DNA of 64,000 nucleotides from Hyphomicrobiales bacterium (GTDB lineage: Bacteria; Pseudomonadota; Alphaproteobacteria; Rhizobiales; Rhizobiaceae). Below, piece after piece: positions 25,060-34,931 of the stretch. Numbering within the stretch: position 1 is the first letter of the stretch; every line of letters begins with the position of its first letter. Under the pieces are notes generated by a model. It was not told the origin of the DNA. It searched no databases and worked only from the letters and a program-made list of their open reading frames with translations. Location of the stretch: positions 1 to 64,000 of the forward strand of contig PAPH01000017.1 of NCBI GenBank assembly GCA_002709005.1, written 5' to 3'. Both the position numbers and the translations under genes were made by a program.

Positions 25060-25454
25060 CGGCTCAACCTCTTTTCCCGCTTGAGCGCCTTTGCAACGCG
25101 TTTTTCCTCGTCCCTCGACTTTTTGCGCGCGGCTTCAGCGGCCGTCTTCGCCTCGCGCAGGAGTTCGTCCTCAGTCTTGCCCCGCGAGAGCACGAAGCGC
25201 GCGAAGGCCACCGTCGCAAGGAAACCGACCAGTCCCAGCGCGATGGCGATGTCAATATAGAGAATATAGCCGGTCTTGATGCCGATGACGGCGATGAAAC
25301 CGATTGCGGCCGCCACGAGCATGTCGAGACCAAGAATCCGGTCTGGCAGCGTCGGCCCGCGGACGATGCGAATGATGGTCAGAATGAAGCTGATACTGAG
25401 GATCACCAGCGCGATGTTGACCGCATAGTCGAGAATGGTTTCGGCGAAGCTCAT
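25056..25454 (-). CDS. mrpF: Cation/H+ antiporter subunit F
   Basis: 132 residues: three membrane helices then a long charged C-terminal tail ([26 protein letters not shown]). [24 protein letters not shown] is the family core. Four-base overlaps join it to mrpE and mrpG. The lysine-rich tail is longer than the transmembrane core requires. Confidence 0.92.
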   Translation of the reverse strand: MSFAETILDYAVNIALVILSISFILTIIRIVRGPTLPDRILGLDMLVAAAIGFIAVIGIKTGYILYIDIAIALGLVGFLATVAFARFVLSRGKTEDELLREAKTAAEAARKKSRDEEKRVAKALKREKRLSR

Positions 25455-25924
25455 CGGAACGCCTCCATGATCTTGCGCTCGAATCCTTCGGCGATGTCAC
25501 GGCGCGTCTGTTCCGGGTTGGAAGCGTCAATCGCGTGCACGTAAAGCGTCCGCCTGTCACTGGAAACGTCCACCGAGAGCGTGCCCGGCGTCAGCGTGAT
25601 GAGATTGGCCAGAAGCGTGATCTCGAAATCGCGGTCCACCTTGAGCGGATAGGCGAAGATACCGGGCTTGAGATCCATCCTCGGCGAGAGCACCAGTGTG
25701 GCCACCCGCCAGGCCGAGAGGATCAGCTCGTAGATGAACAGCAGGAAGAGCGAGATCACCCGGCGGGCGCGGGAGAAATAGCCGACCGAGCCCACCTGCT
25801 CGCGGATCAGCGACAGCGTGCCCATGGCGAGCACGAAGCCGAAGGCAAGATTGAGGAAGGTGAACGAACCCGTGACCGCAGCCCAGGCGAGCGCGAGCAG
25901 AACATTGACCAGGAACAGGCTCAT
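25451..25924 (-). CDS. mrpE: Cation/H+ antiporter subunit E
   Basis: 157 residues from ATG 25924, which overlaps the mrpD stop (ATGA); the longer track ORF is a frame extension. The family motif [26 protein letters not shown] is present after two or three membrane helices. Needed for assembly of the Mrp complex. Confidence 0.92.
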   Translation of the reverse strand: MSLFLVNVLLALAWAAVTGSFTFLNLAFGFVLAMGTLSLIREQVGSVGYFSRARRVISLFLLFIYELILSAWRVATLVLSPRMDLKPGIFAYPLKVDRDFEITLLANLITLTPGTLSVDVSSDRRTLYVHAIDASNPEQTRRDIAEGFERKIMEAFR

Positions 25925-27489
25925 TGCGGCACCTCCCCGGGAAAGACCGACAGCACGTAGGACGAGGTATCTATCAGCCCGCGCGCGGCATCCTGCGATA
26001 TCGCGATCAGCGGCTCCGGCCAAAGTCCGAAGACGACCGTCAGAACCGTCAGCATACCGAGGCCTATCACCGAAGTCGCGGGAACGCTCCGGTCGGCCGG
26101 CGCGGCCTCCGCACCTTCGGCCCGCGGCTTCCAGTAGGCAAGCGCCCAAATGCGGCCCACCGTGATCGTGGTCAGGAACCCCGTCACGAGGATCGTAGCC
26201 GCCAGCCACCACTCGCCCACATCGAGCGACGCCTTGACCAGCATGACCTTCGGCCACAGTCCTGAAAAGGGCGGAAGCCCGGTCATCGAGAGAAACAGCG
26301 CCAGCGTTGTAAAGGCGAGGATCGCGTGCGAGGCGTAGATTCCGCCCGAGCGCGACAGAAGGAAGCTGCCCGAGAGCCGACCGCCGATGCCGGCGGCGAA
26401 ATAGATCGCCGTCATCACGACCATCGAATGGGCGGCATAGAAAATGGCGCCGGCCAGCCCGCTCGGGCTGCCGAGCGCGATCCCGGCGAGCATCATGCCG
26501 ATGCCGGAGATGACAAGGAAACCCACCGACCGGCGGATGTCGTTCTGTGCCAGCGCGCCGAGCACGCCGAACAACATCGTGCCGGCGGCAAGAACCGCGA
26601 TCACCCAGCCCAGCTCCGTCCGCTCGACCGGGAACAGCATGACGAGCACGCGCAAAAGCGCGTAGATGCCGATCTTGGTCAAGAGGCCGCCAAAGAGACC
26701 CGAAACCACCAGTTTCGGCGTATGGTAGGAGGCGGGCAGCCAGAAATTGACGGGGAACGCCGCCGCTTTCATAGCAAAAGCCAGGAGGTAGAGGCAGACC
26801 AGCGTCATCAAGGGCGCGGTCTCACGCAACTCCGGCGCCTTGACCAGGATATCGGCCATGTTGAGCGTGCCGAACAGACCGTAGAGATAGCCGGTGGCCA
26901 CCAGGAACAGCGTCGTGCCGACGAGATTGAGGAAGGCGTATTTGGTCGCGCCGTCGATCTGCTCGCGCTCCGAACCGAGCACCAGAAGGCCGAATGAGGA
27001 GATCAGCAGCACTTCGAACCAGACATAGAGGTTGAATATGTCGCCGGTCAGGAAGGCCCCCGACACGCCGGCCATCAACAACAGGAGAAACGGATAGAAG
27101 CCGTAGCGGCGTCCGGTGGAATCGACGTCGTCGCGGCCGAAAATGCCGGCGGCCAGCGCCACCAGCCCCGAGGTCATGGTGAAGAAGGCGCCGAGGAGGT
27201 CGACGGTGAACGCGATGCCGAACGGCGGCAGCCAGCGGCCCATCACCATGGTGAAAGGCCCCTCGTTCGCTACCCGCCAGAAAAGCGCGGCATCGAGCAG
27301 GCAGAGAACCATCAGCGCGAAAACCCCGATCCTGGCCTGCACCTCGGTGCGCTTGCGCAGCATCAGCAGCACCGCGCCGGCCAGGATGCACCACGCGACG
27401 GGCATCACCACCAGCCAGTCGGCAAGCGGCGTCGGGTCCACATTCATGGCCTGGCTGAGATCGACGTGTGCGGTTGATGAGGCGGCCAT
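25921..27489 (-). CDS. mrpD: Cation/H+ antiporter subunit D (NuoN/MrpD-type)
   Basis: 522 residues from ATG 27489 (MAASSTAHVDLSQ); ATG 27447 is an alternative start. About fourteen membrane helices of the proton-pumping NADH dehydrogenase type, with GDIFNLYVWFEVLLISSFGLL (conserved Glu) and KAAAFPVNFWLPASYHTPKLV (conserved Lys). Together with MrpA it forms the ion-translocating core. It starts 20 bp after mrpC. Confidence 0.93.
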   Translation of the reverse strand: MAASSTAHVDLSQAMNVDPTPLADWLVVMPVAWCILAGAVLLMLRKRTEVQARIGVFALMVLCLLDAALFWRVANEGPFTMVMGRWLPPFGIAFTVDLLGAFFTMTSGLVALAAGIFGRDDVDSTGRRYGFYPFLLLLMAGVSGAFLTGDIFNLYVWFEVLLISSFGLLVLGSEREQIDGATKYAFLNLVGTTLFLVATGYLYGLFGTLNMADILVKAPELRETAPLMTLVCLYLLAFAMKAAAFPVNFWLPASYHTPKLVVSGLFGGLLTKIGIYALLRVLVMLFPVERTELGWVIAVLAAGTMLFGVLGALAQNDIRRSVGFLVISGIGMMLAGIALGSPSGLAGAIFYAAHSMVVMTAIYFAAGIGGRLSGSFLLSRSGGIYASHAILAFTTLALFLSMTGLPPFSGLWPKVMLVKASLDVGEWWLAATILVTGFLTTITVGRIWALAYWKPRAEGAEAAPADRSVPATSVIGLGMLTVLTVVFGLWPEPLIAISQDAARGLIDTSSYVLSVFPGEVPQ

Positions 27490-27508
27490 CTGGTCGCGGG
27501 TCTCCTGG

Positions 27509-27886
27509 TTAATAGCCCAGCGGCGGGGCTTCCTCGTCCACCGGCTCGGCGACACGCATTTCGTCGGTGTCGTCGGTCTCGAGTTCCTGGAAGGCGCGGT
27601 AGCCGAGAACGAGAAGGAAAGCGAAGAACGAGAATGAAATGACGATCGCCGTCAGGATGAGGGCCTGCGGCAGCGGATTGGCAGCGGCCTGTTGCAGCGT
27701 GGCTTCGTCGACCGGGATCACCGGCGGCACCTCGCGCAGCAGCCGTCCGTTGGTGAAGATAAGCAGATTGACCGCGTTGCCGAGGATTGCCACACCCATC
27801 AGCACGCGGATGATGTGCTTGGACAGGAACAGGTAGATCGAAACGGCGAACAGCGCGCCGACGAGGAGTGCGAAGAGCGGTTCCAT
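27509..27886 (-). CDS. mrpC: Cation/H+ antiporter subunit C (NuoK-like)
   Basis: 125 residues, three membrane helices, with the NuoK-like SKHIIRVLMGVAILGNAVNLLIF core and ALILTAIVISFSFFAFLLVLG. Start ATG 27886 shares a base with the mrpB stop. The acidic C-terminal tail (TDDTDEM...PVDEEAPP) is cytoplasmic. Confidence 0.93.
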   Translation of the reverse strand: MEPLFALLVGALFAVSIYLFLSKHIIRVLMGVAILGNAVNLLIFTNGRLLREVPPVIPVDEATLQQAAANPLPQALILTAIVISFSFFAFLLVLGYRAFQELETDDTDEMRVAEPVDEEAPPLGY

Positions 27887-28308
27887 CAGTCGCGATCCCT
27901 TTCCTCGAGTGCGAGCGCGATCGAGGTGATCGCGCCCACGACGACGAAATAGACGCCGATATCGAAAATCAGCACGCTCGACAGGTCGAGCTCGACACCG
28001 AAGAAGTAGAGCTTCATCCAGTTGCCGGTCATGAACGGTACGGACAACGGCAGGGAGATCATCCCGGCGATCGCGGAAAGAAAGAGACCGAAGGCCGAAA
28101 TCGCCATCGGGTGGAAATAGATGGCCCGCCTCACCGGGGCAACGCCGCAGGCAATGCCGTAGATGGCGAAAGCGGAAGCCGCGATCAGCCCGCCGATGAA
28201 ACCGCCGCCGGGCTCGTTGTGGCCGCGCAAGAGCACGAAAATCGAGAACAGCACCATCAGGCTGGTGAGATAGGGAGCGACCGTGCGAAAGATGACCGTG
28301 CGCATCAC
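27886..28308 (-). CDS. mrpB: Cation/H+ antiporter subunit B
   Basis: 140 residues; [27 protein letters not shown] is the MnhB signature, and four membrane helices fill the protein. It is a separate gene from mrpA, whereas some rhizobial pha operons have a fused A/B. Two Met codons at the start overlap the mrpA stop. Confidence 0.93.
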   Translation of the reverse strand: MMRTVIFRTVAPYLTSLMVLFSIFVLLRGHNEPGGGFIGGLIAASAFAIYGIACGVAPVRRAIYFHPMAISAFGLFLSAIAGMISLPLSVPFMTGNWMKLYFFGVELDLSSVLIFDIGVYFVVVGAITSIALALEERDRD

Positions 28309-30677
28309 TTCTTCTCCTGGCGCGGCGCGTCGGGATCGTTCTCGGCAAGCATGCCGGGCTTCCAGCCCGGACGCACGCGGATCAGCGACAGGATGGCCAG
28401 CCCGGTGACCATGACGACGGCGATCTCACCGAGCGTATCCGTGCCGCGGAAATCGACGATGATCACGTTGACGATGTTGGCGCCGTGGGCGATCGTCTTC
28501 GAATAGGCGATGAAGAAATCGCTCAGATAGCTGCGGAACGGCACCTCGGTCACGGACAGAAGATAGAGCATGAAACCCGCTCCGCAGGCGATCGAGACCG
28601 TCGCATCGACGATCTTCTGGCCCGTCGGTCGGTGATCTGCCGGTGACAGCCGCAGCCGGGTCATCACCAGGGCGAGGATCACCACGGACAGGGTTTCGAC
28701 CATGAACTGGGTGAACGACAGGTCGGGCGCGCCGAAAAGCATGAAGATCAGCGCCACCGCGAAACCCTGGATTCCGAGCGAGACGATGGCCGTCAGCCGA
28801 TCCTTGGCCGAGATCACCGCGCCAAGGCCGATGAAGGCGATCAGGATGACGGCGAGTTCGTGGATCTCGGCATCGGCAGGCCAGACCGGCAGCGCGGGAA
28901 GCTCGTCGAAAATGACCATCGGCGCGATCAGCGTGATCGCCACCGCAGCGAACGTTGCCGTCATGTAGATGTCGAGCTGGCCGGGCTGGACGAATTTCGT
29001 CACCCTGCGCGACAATCGCACCGTGCCGGATATGAACTGGTCGAAGCCTCTGTCGGGGCCCCAGCCGATCGCGGCCAGCGTTGCGGCAATTGCGGCCCGG
29101 GCGGCATCAAGCTTGAGATAGACGAGTACCGCGAAGACGATGGTGATCAGCGAGAGCAGAAGCGGCATGCCGATATGCGGAAGCAGCGAGATCGTGATCT
29201 CCTCGGGACGGCCGGTCACGGCCGAGACCATCGGAGAGGAGACGAAGCGGTGGAAGAGCGGCGAAAGAACCGCGGCAAGAAAGCCTCCGGTCGCCAGCGT
29301 CGCCGGCCCGATCCACATCAGAAAGGGCGCCTCGTGGGCATGTTTCGGTGTCTCGACCTCCTTGCCGAGGAAGGGCTTGATGGCGATTGCAAAGCCGATG
29401 ACGAACATCAGACCGTTGCCGACGATGGCGACAAGAACGAACAGCACCGACCAGGCATCCATGTGCCATAGCCCGTAATAGATTTCTTCCTTCGACAGGA
29501 ATCCAAAGAAGGGCGGCAGCCCTCCCATCGACAAGGCCGCGGCCATGGCCGCAAGGAAGCTGATCGGCATCAGCTTGCGCAAGCCGCCGAGCCTGGTGAT
29601 GTCCCTCGTGCCGGATTCGTGGTCGATATTGCCGGCCAGCATGAAGAGAGCGCCCTTGAACATCGAGTGGGCGACCAGATAGAGCACGCCCGCCGCCGCG
29701 GCATGTTCGGAGCCGAAACCCGTCATCATGACCATCAGTCCGAGCGAGGAGACCGTCGTATAGGCGAGCATCAGCTTGAGGTCGGTCTGGCGAATGGCGA
29801 GCAGCGAGCCGATGAGCAGCGTCGCACCGCCAAAAACCGGCAGGATCGTCTCCCATGCCACCGTGTCGCCGAAGGCGGGATTCATCCGCATGACCAGATA
29901 GACGCCGGCCTTCACCATGGTCGCCGAGTGCAGATAGGCCGAAACCGGCGTCGGGGCTTCCATGGCGTTGGGCAGCCAGAAGTGAAACGGGAACTGCGCG
30001 GACTTGGTAAAGGCGCCGCCGAGCAGCAGGATCAGCGCCATCAGGTAGAACGGGCTCGCCCTCACCTCCTCGCCCAGGCCGACGAGCAGCGAAAGCTGCG
30101 TCACCCCGGTGATGTTCCAGGTCACCAGCAGGCCCGCCATCAGCGACAGTCCGCCGAGACCGGTGACGATCAGCGCCTGCAGCGCCGCGCGCCGCGACGC
30201 CTCACGTCCGTGGTCGAAGCCGATCAGCAGGAAGGATGTGATCGAGGTCAGTTCCCAGTAGACGAACAGCATCAGGAAGCTGTCGGACACCACCAGACCG
30301 AGCATCGAGCCCATGAACAGGAAGATGAAGGAATAGAAGCGTCCGAGCTGCGCGTGCCCCTTCAGGTATCCGCCCGTATAGAAAACGATCAGCGTGCCGA
30401 TTGCGGAGATCAGCAGCGCAAAGGTCAACGACAGCCCGTCGAGGAACCAGGAGAAGCTGACATTGTAGGACGGTGCCCACTGGAAGCCGCCGGTTACCGC
30501 TTCGCCGCCGGCGATTTCAGGAAGAAACTCGAGGAAGCGGACGAAGACGAAGAGCGGGAAAAGTGCGAGAGCCCAGACCGCGTTATGGCCGAGACGCCGA
30601 ACGAGAGCGGGGGCGACGAGTGCTGCGATAAAGGGCAGGCCGAGCGCGATAATCGTCATGCCGTCCGGGGCAGCCAT
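28305..30677 (-). CDS. mrpA: Monovalent cation/H+ antiporter subunit A
   Basis: 790 residues, the normal size of MrpA with its C-terminal MbhE/DUF4040-like part. The proton-pumping core has [20 protein letters not shown] (conserved Glu) and [36 protein letters not shown] (conserved Lys and His). First gene of the operon A-B-C-D-E-F-G. ATG 30677 was chosen for its GGAGA site; 30659 is the alternative. The complex exchanges Na+ or K+ for H+ and supports pH and salt tolerance; which ion cannot be read from sequence. Confidence 0.93.
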   Translation of the reverse strand: MAAPDGMTIIALGLPFIAALVAPALVRRLGHNAVWALALFPLFVFVRFLEFLPEIAGGEAVTGGFQWAPSYNVSFSWFLDGLSLTFALLISAIGTLIVFYTGGYLKGHAQLGRFYSFIFLFMGSMLGLVVSDSFLMLFVYWELTSITSFLLIGFDHGREASRRAALQALIVTGLGGLSLMAGLLVTWNITGVTQLSLLVGLGEEVRASPFYLMALILLLGGAFTKSAQFPFHFWLPNAMEAPTPVSAYLHSATMVKAGVYLVMRMNPAFGDTVAWETILPVFGGATLLIGSLLAIRQTDLKLMLAYTTVSSLGLMVMMTGFGSEHAAAAGVLYLVAHSMFKGALFMLAGNIDHESGTRDITRLGGLRKLMPISFLAAMAAALSMGGLPPFFGFLSKEEIYYGLWHMDAWSVLFVLVAIVGNGLMFVIGFAIAIKPFLGKEVETPKHAHEAPFLMWIGPATLATGGFLAAVLSPLFHRFVSSPMVSAVTGRPEEITISLLPHIGMPLLLSLITIVFAVLVYLKLDAARAAIAATLAAIGWGPDRGFDQFISGTVRLSRRVTKFVQPGQLDIYMTATFAAVAITLIAPMVIFDELPALPVWPADAEIHELAVILIAFIGLGAVISAKDRLTAIVSLGIQGFAVALIFMLFGAPDLSFTQFMVETLSVVILALVMTRLRLSPADHRPTGQKIVDATVSIACGAGFMLYLLSVTEVPFRSYLSDFFIAYSKTIAHGANIVNVIIVDFRGTDTLGEIAVVMVTGLAILSLIRVRPGWKPGMLAENDPDAPRQEKK

Positions 30678-30969
30678 CGGTTCTCCACGGGTTCAGGGCC
30701 GCAAAAGCGGCATTGGCGGTTGGAAAGACACTTAAATTCTGCTTGCCCCCTCCGCAAGCCGAACCGGTATCGATCCCATGGAAATTCGCCATCTTCAACC
30801 ATCCGGACAAGGCGAAAAAATCCGATATCCCGCCTTGCCGTTACCCGGAAACCCCGCCTTACCCGCCCCTGTTCAACTTCGCGTCATTCACCTTGAGAGA
30901 CGCCTCACGCGACACTATGTCCCGGTAAGTCATTCCGGTTTTCAAACCATCAGCGAGTTCAATATTCAC

Positions 30970-31365
30970 GTGACGAACAAATCGAAGGAAGAGCTGCGCC
31001 GGGAACTCACACCCGAGCAGTATCACATCACCCAGGAACACGGCACCGAACGCGCCTTTACCGGTCCGCACCTCGACAACAAGGATGACGGCCTCTACCG
31101 ATGTGTCTGCTGCGGCAAGCCGCTGTTCCGTTCAGAAACCAAATACGAATCCGGCAGCGGCTGGCCGAGCTTCTTCGCACCGGTCGATGACGGCGCCGTT
31201 TCGCTTTACCGCGACCAGTCCCACGGCATGGTGCGCACGGAAATCCGCTGCGCGGAATGCGACGCCCATGTCGGCCATGTCTTCGAGGACGGGCCGCAGC
31301 CGACAGGCCTGCGGTTCTGCACGAATGGCCACGCGCTCGATTTCGACAAGGACGAGGAGGCCTGA
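30970..31365 (+). CDS. msrB: Peptide-methionine (R)-S-oxide reductase MsrB
   Basis: 131 residues from GTG 30970; the track ORF begins 64 codons earlier in non-conserved sequence. Zinc cysteines are in CVCC (45, 48) and CAEC (94, 97), and the catalytic Cys117 is in [16 protein letters not shown] is the substrate loop. It reduces methionine-R-sulfoxide in oxidised proteins. No signal peptide, so cytoplasmic. Divergent from the mrp operon. Followed by a strong terminator. Confidence 0.93.
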   Translation: MTNKSKEELRRELTPEQYHITQEHGTERAFTGPHLDNKDDGLYRCVCCGKPLFRSETKYESGSGWPSFFAPVDDGAVSLYRDQSHGMVRTEIRCAECDAHVGHVFEDGPQPTGLRFCTNGHALDFDKDEEA

Positions 31366-31400
31366 GGCTTCCCTCCGCCTTGCATCGCCAAAGCCGTTTG

Positions 31401-31428
31401 CACCGCCGGTCCCGCCGGCGGTGTTTTT
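31401..31428 (+). terminator. Intrinsic terminator after msrB
   Basis: CACCGCCGG-TCCCG-CCGGCGGTG followed by TTTTT: 9-bp perfect stem. It isolates msrB from the dlt-like cassette. Confidence 0.88.
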
Positions 31429-31528
31429 CATTTGCTCCCCATGAGCACGACAGTCGAATTCTCTCATTTCAATATGATCATCTGCACAATTGGCGCAGAT
31501 CAACGTTTAAAATGCCGCGGATTAATGG

Positions 31529-31544
31529 TTAACCTAGCTTTAAC
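31529..31544 (+). promoter_or_regulatory. Exact CtrA-type box (TTAA-N7-TTAAC) upstream of the dlt-like cassette
   Basis: TTAACCTAGCTTTAAC fits the full CtrA consensus without mismatch, 51 nt before the ATG of the adenylation enzyme and after the msrB terminator. It sits where a promoter for the cassette is expected. CtrA is the cell-cycle response regulator of this class of bacteria. Confidence 0.6.
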
Positions 31545-31595
31545 TCCAAAATAGATCTCTCGTTGCTATAGTAATGTCAGCCAATAGGGGGCGGC

Positions 31596-33158
31596 ATGAA
31601 CTACAACATAGCGCATCCATTTACCCGGAACGCCAGGATATCGCCGGACAGCACCGCGCTGGCGTTGGGAAAGACCCAACTTTCCTACGGTCAGCTTCTG
31701 CGATCTGTCAGAACACTGGGCTCGCGCCTGCACTGCACGTTGAATTCGGGACGGATCGGTATTCTCGCCACGCGCAGCATCGAGGCCTGCGCCGGCATTC
31801 TCGCCACCGCCTGGGCGGGCGGCACCTATGTGCCCCTCGGCCAGAAACTGCCGGAAAGCCGTCTCCTCCAACTCTTCGAACGTCTCGATCTCGACGCGCT
31901 CGTGGTCGACGCGGCGGGACGCAAGCTTCTTTCCGGCGAAATCCTCGCCGCCGCCCCAGCTGCGATTTTCGCGCCAGGCCCGACGCCGGGTTCATTCGTC
32001 GACGCGCGGACCGGCGGAGCGATCGATCCCGATGTGCTGCTCTCCTCACCCGTTCCGACCGGCGCGGACCATCTCGCCTATGTGGAATTCACGTCGGGGA
32101 CCACTGGCATACCGAAAGGGGTGATGGTCTCGAACGGCGCGGTCCGTTCCTATATCGACGCGATGAAGCGCTGGTACGATTTCACGCCCGGCGACCGCGC
32201 GGCCGAAACCTGCGATATCACCTTCGATCTATCCGTCCACAACATGCTGATGGCCTGGGAAGCCGGCGCCGCTCTCCATCTCATGCGCCCGCTCGACATG
32301 CTGGCTCCCGCCCGTTTCGTGGCGCGGGACGGGATCACCACCTGGCTTTCGGTGCCCTCGGTGGTCGCCATGGCGCGGGAAACCGGGTCGCTGCAGCCCG
32401 GCTCCATGCCGTCGTTGCGGATTTCACTCTTCTGCGGCGAGGCGCTGCCCGCCGATATCGCCAACGCCTGGATGGCAGCTGCTCCCAACAGCGTGGTCGA
32501 CAACATATACGGCCCGACCGAGGCCACCATCGCCTGCCTGCGCCAGAGCTGGAGCGAGAAAGGGCTTGTGACCGGCGAGCGCGGCATCGTCGCCATCGGC
32601 AAACCCTATGACGGGATGGAGGCGATGATTGTCGATGGCGAACTCAATCCGGTGGCCGACGGCGAGGCCGGGGAAATAGCGCTGTCGGGCCGGCAGCTCG
32701 CCGAAGGCTATTTCCGCCAGGCTGACCTCACAGCCGAGCGCTTCCCGACGATCAAGGGCAAGCGCTGGTATCTCACCGGCGACAGCGGCTACTGCGACGA
32801 GGGCGGCGTCTTCCATCACCTCGGCCGGCTCGACAACCAGATCAAGCTCAAGGGCTACCGGATCGAACTCGAGGAGATCGACATGAAGCTCCGGGAGGCC
32901 GCGCGCGTCGATCTCGCGGCAACGATCGCCTGGCCGGTCCGCGATGGGGTGGCGCAGGGCATCGTCGGCTTTTGCTCCGGCGCTACGAGCGATGCAAACC
33001 ACATTCTCTCGCGGCTGCGCGAGACACTCCCCGCCTACATGGTCCCCTCGCGGGTGGAAATCATTGACGCCATGCCGCTCAACGCCAACGGCAAGATCGA
33101 CCGCAAGGCGCTCATCGCCCGTCTGGAGCCCCGTTCGGGTCGCCGGGAGGTCGCGTGA
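31596..33158 (+). CDS. DltA-like amino acid adenylation enzyme (carrier protein ligase)
   Basis: 520 residues with all adenylation motifs: TSGTTGIPKG (166-175), FDLSV (210-214), NIYGPTEAT (303-311), LTGDSGY (393-399), GRLDNQIKLKGYR (410-422) and the catalytic Lys500 in NANGKIDRK. FDLSV and LFCGE (Cys280) are closer to D-alanine ligase DltA than to most NRPS domains; the Cys equals the DltA residue linked to D-Ala selection. It should activate an amino acid and load it on the ACP encoded two genes on. There is no condensation, carrier or thioesterase domain. GGGGGCGGC precedes ATG 31596. The substrate is not proven. Confidence 0.85.
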   Translation: MNYNIAHPFTRNARISPDSTALALGKTQLSYGQLLRSVRTLGSRLHCTLNSGRIGILATRSIEACAGILATAWAGGTYVPLGQKLPESRLLQLFERLDLDALVVDAAGRKLLSGEILAAAPAAIFAPGPTPGSFVDARTGGAIDPDVLLSSPVPTGADHLAYVEFTSGTTGIPKGVMVSNGAVRSYIDAMKRWYDFTPGDRAAETCDITFDLSVHNMLMAWEAGAALHLMRPLDMLAPARFVARDGITTWLSVPSVVAMARETGSLQPGSMPSLRISLFCGEALPADIANAWMAAAPNSVVDNIYGPTEATIACLRQSWSEKGLVTGERGIVAIGKPYDGMEAMIVDGELNPVADGEAGEIALSGRQLAEGYFRQADLTAERFPTIKGKRWYLTGDSGYCDEGGVFHHLGRLDNQIKLKGYRIELEEIDMKLREAARVDLAATIAWPVRDGVAQGIVGFCSGATSDANHILSRLRETLPAYMVPSRVEIIDAMPLNANGKIDRKALIARLEPRSGRREVA

Positions 33159-34648
33159 TGACTGCCTTCGACGCCACGAGTCCGTCCAACGGCGGAGCGC
33201 TCAACCCATTCGAACTCCGCCGGCGCTGGCTCGCCATGGACGGCAACGAGGCAGTGCTGGCCTGGGCCGGCACCCGACTTGGCCAGGCACTCATCTTTGG
33301 TGCCTTCGCCGCACTGATCCTCGCCGTGCCGCTTCTGCGGTTCAAGCATTCGCTCATCATCGCGATCGGGCTCGGCCTCACATTCGTGTTCCCGCGGCGG
33401 CGCTTCGCGATGATCACCGGCATGGGCTTTCTTTATTTTCTGGTGCGGCCGTTCCGGTTCGAGGGGCACTATGGGTATTTCGCCCAGATCTGGCAGGGTT
33501 GGGCGAGTCCGCTTCCCGTTCAGGTGGGAATGAGCGTCCTGGCGCTTCTTTTCGCCTTTGCGCTGCTGCCCTACTTCGCCAACCAGCGCAGCGGCACGAT
33601 CGGCTTCGCTAGCCGCCGTCCGATCCTGTCGCTCTTTGGTCTCTGCGTCATGCTGACGGGCGCCACCGCCCTGCTCCCCGAAGAGACACCGGTCGCGCAA
33701 TCGCTGTGGATCGTGCTGACCTTCTTGTCGGGGGCCTTCTTCTTCATCGGCTATCTGCTGATCGACAACCGGGGCAAGACCGGGCTTGCGTTCAATGCCA
33801 AGGCCGGTTTCATGCGCCCGATCTGGGCGGACGGAACGGTGCCGATCAAGGGGCCGAACTATCTGCGCAAGTTCGAGGCAGGCGACGAGACGGCCCTCGC
33901 CCGGACACGGCTCAAGGCGCTCAAACTGTTGGTCTGGGCCTCCATCCTCTATGCGGCCTGGCTTCTGGGTTTCGAACACGGCATCCACGGAAGCCTGGGC
34001 TTTCCGCGGCTGGCGACGGCCATTGCGGGTGCGGGCGAGGATGCGACCTACAGCCTGCCGATGCGGTGGCTGATCGTCGGTATCGATTTCCTCTCGCTGA
34101 TCTTCTGGCTCGGCGCCGTCATACACACGCTCGTGGCCGTCATCCGGCTGGCCGGTTTCGCCATTCCGCGCGGCATGGCCAAGCCGCTAGCCTCGCGGAC
34201 GATCGCCGAATTCTGGGGCCGCTATCTCTTCTATTTCAAGGAGCTGCTTGCCGACTTCTTCTTCTATCCGACGTTCCAGCGCTTCTTCAAGAAAAGCCCC
34301 AGGCTTCGCATCGCCTTCGCGACCTTCGTCGCCGCCTTCATCGGCAACGTGCTTTTCGACCTGATCACGCAGACGCCGTTCGTGGCCATCAACGGCTTCT
34401 GGGCGACGATCGACAATTTCTACAGCTACACGATCTACGCCGCGATCCTGACCGCCGGTATCATCGCCTCGCAGCTCCATACCGCTAAGGCCCGGCCCGA
34501 GGACGGCGTGCTGCGCTACGACGTGCTGCCGCGTATCCAGGTCATCGGCTTCTTCGCCGCGCTGCGGGTGTTCGACGATTCCTCGGGCAGCCTGCCCGTC
34601 GGCGACCGTGTCCACTTCTTCCTCAGCCTGTTTGGAGTATCCCCATGA
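33158..34648 (+). CDS. Polytopic membrane protein in DltB position (MBOAT-like)
   Basis: 496 residues, about ten to twelve membrane helices. ATG 33158 chosen for GGGAGG at seven bases (GTG 33155 also possible). The block EFWGRYLFYFKELLADFFF followed by YPTFQRFF resembles the FW..R....L..D....P signature of MBOAT acyltransferases such as DltB. The family His in the WH of that block and in the later GxWHG are not apparent; the second region reads FIGNVLFDLI. It is larger than DltB (about 400). It overlaps the ligase and ACP genes, so the three work together. It could transfer the ACP-bound amino acid across or at the membrane. Confidence 0.6.
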   Translation: MTAFDATSPSNGGALNPFELRRRWLAMDGNEAVLAWAGTRLGQALIFGAFAALILAVPLLRFKHSLIIAIGLGLTFVFPRRRFAMITGMGFLYFLVRPFRFEGHYGYFAQIWQGWASPLPVQVGMSVLALLFAFALLPYFANQRSGTIGFASRRPILSLFGLCVMLTGATALLPEETPVAQSLWIVLTFLSGAFFFIGYLLIDNRGKTGLAFNAKAGFMRPIWADGTVPIKGPNYLRKFEAGDETALARTRLKALKLLVWASILYAAWLLGFEHGIHGSLGFPRLATAIAGAGEDATYSLPMRWLIVGIDFLSLIFWLGAVIHTLVAVIRLAGFAIPRGMAKPLASRTIAEFWGRYLFYFKELLADFFFYPTFQRFFKKSPRLRIAFATFVAAFIGNVLFDLITQTPFVAINGFWATIDNFYSYTIYAAILTAGIIASQLHTAKARPEDGVLRYDVLPRIQVIGFFAALRVFDDSSGSLPVGDRVHFFLSLFGVSP

Positions 34649-34896
34649 CCGCCACGATCATCGAGACCGTCCGCCGCACCGTTACCGACCTTCTCGCTGA
34701 ACGGGGCATGCCGATCCAGATCGACGACGGAGAATCGCTCTTCGACAGCGGCAAGCTCGATTCCATGGCGGCGGTGAACATCATGATGAAGCTCGAGGCC
34801 GACTTCGGCATCGATCTGTCCGATCCCGATTTCGACATCTCGCAGATCGATTCCGTTGAAGGCATCTCCGAACTCGTCTCGCGACAGATGAACTGA
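34645..34896 (+). CDS. Acyl/aminoacyl carrier protein (DltC-like)
   Basis: 83 residues, a four-helix carrier protein with the phosphopantetheine site Ser40 in GKLDSMAAVNIMMKLE. Strongly acidic. The ATG overlaps the stop of the membrane protein gene (ATGA). It is the expected partner of the adenylation enzyme, giving the order ligase-membrane protein-carrier exactly as in dltABC. No dltD follows; the next gene is a peptidase. Confidence 0.88.
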   Translation: MTATIIETVRRTVTDLLAERGMPIQIDDGESLFDSGKLDSMAAVNIMMKLEADFGIDLSDPDFDISQIDSVEGISELVSRQMN

Positions 34897-34931
34897 GTTT
34901 CAGCGAACCGCTTCCGCGCGGGGGGCGCGGC

